Positions 54,164-54,607 of a stretch of 54,607 nt of DNA are shown one piece after another (position 1 is the stretch's first letter; every line of letters starts with the position of its first letter). Under the pieces are notes generated by a model. It searched no databases and was not told where the DNA came from. It worked only from the letters and a program-made list of their open reading frames with translations. A program made the translations under genes and the position numbers. This DNA is from Hyphomicrobiales bacterium. GTDB taxonomy: Bacteria; Pseudomonadota; Alphaproteobacteria; Rhizobiales; Aestuariivirgaceae. The DNA lies in assembly GCA_025363755.1 (NCBI GenBank), contig JANYLQ010000022.1:1-54607 (forward strand), in the 5' to 3' direction.

Positions 54164-54607
<444 letters not shown>

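Overview
The window is chromosomal DNA of an alphaproteobacterium, most likely of the order Hyphomicrobiales (Rhizobiales). The 5' part of a 16S rRNA gene at the right end has alphaproteobacterial character. Several gene neighbourhoods are ones I know as conserved in that order: a Suv3-type helicase, S4 protein, FdxA ferredoxin and CarD; BolA facing a J-domain protein, CobS and CobT; ComF, GrxC, nitrilase and DUF1178; UbiG facing LysC and PtsP; PrfA, PrmC, DUF4167 and ClpB. Family or genus cannot be settled by reading alone.

Layout. 1-2.7 kb: the N-terminal part of a type I secretion adaptor, a probable lipoprotein, an L,D-transpeptidase and tRNA-Arg(CCU). 2.7-7.4 kb: a divinyl chlorophyllide reductase homologue (bciA), sulfoacetaldehyde acetyltransferase (xsc), two tandem paralogous small exported proteins of unknown family, a TIM-barrel isomerase and a cluster of five hairpins. 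7.4-12.1 kb (minus strand): helicase, S4 protein, ferredoxin, CarD. 12.1-14.5 kb: rpmB with a clear promoter and terminator, a hexapeptide transferase and a nitroreductase. 14.5-21.9 kb: mostly minus strand, with a GNAT protein, cobT, cobS, a J-domain protein, bolA (plus strand), a CorC/HlyC protein, aroB and aroK. 22-25.5 kb: a small membrane protein, xerD, accA and a multicopper oxidase. 25.5-29.8 kb (minus): gamma-glutamyltransferase, mutT, argJ and a parvulin. 30-36 kb: secA, then a methyltransferase divergent from comF-grxC-nit-DUF1178. 36-41 kb: GNAT and ubiG (minus), lysC and ptsP (plus). 41-43.9 kb: an accessory insert with a 22-bp perfect palindrome, an orphan exported protein, a DUF2971 protein and the decayed end of an IS3-family element. 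43.9-51.7 kb: a RodZ-like protein, prfA, prmC, DUF4167, clpB, a ModE-type HTH protein and an MmcQ/YjbR protein. 51.7-53.3 kb: an M23 peptidase (minus). The rRNA promoter, leader and partial 16S gene finish the window.

How the genes work together. Most are housekeeping: protein export (secA), translation (prfA, prmC, rpmB), shikimate pathway (aroK-aroB), arginine (argJ), lysine/threonine (lysC), fatty acid (accA), ubiquinone (ubiG), aerobic cobalamin (cobST) and nitrogen phosphotransferase signalling (ptsP). The metabolic surprises are bciA, which implies or recalls bacteriochlorophyll synthesis, and a stand-alone xsc, which implies C2-sulfonate use. I saw no CRISPR array, prophage, complete insertion sequence or recognisable defence operon. 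The best candidates for something undescribed are the tandem small exported paralogues at 5.6-6.3 kb, two intergenic repeat elements with different arms but the same loop sequence, and the small accessory insert beside ptsP.
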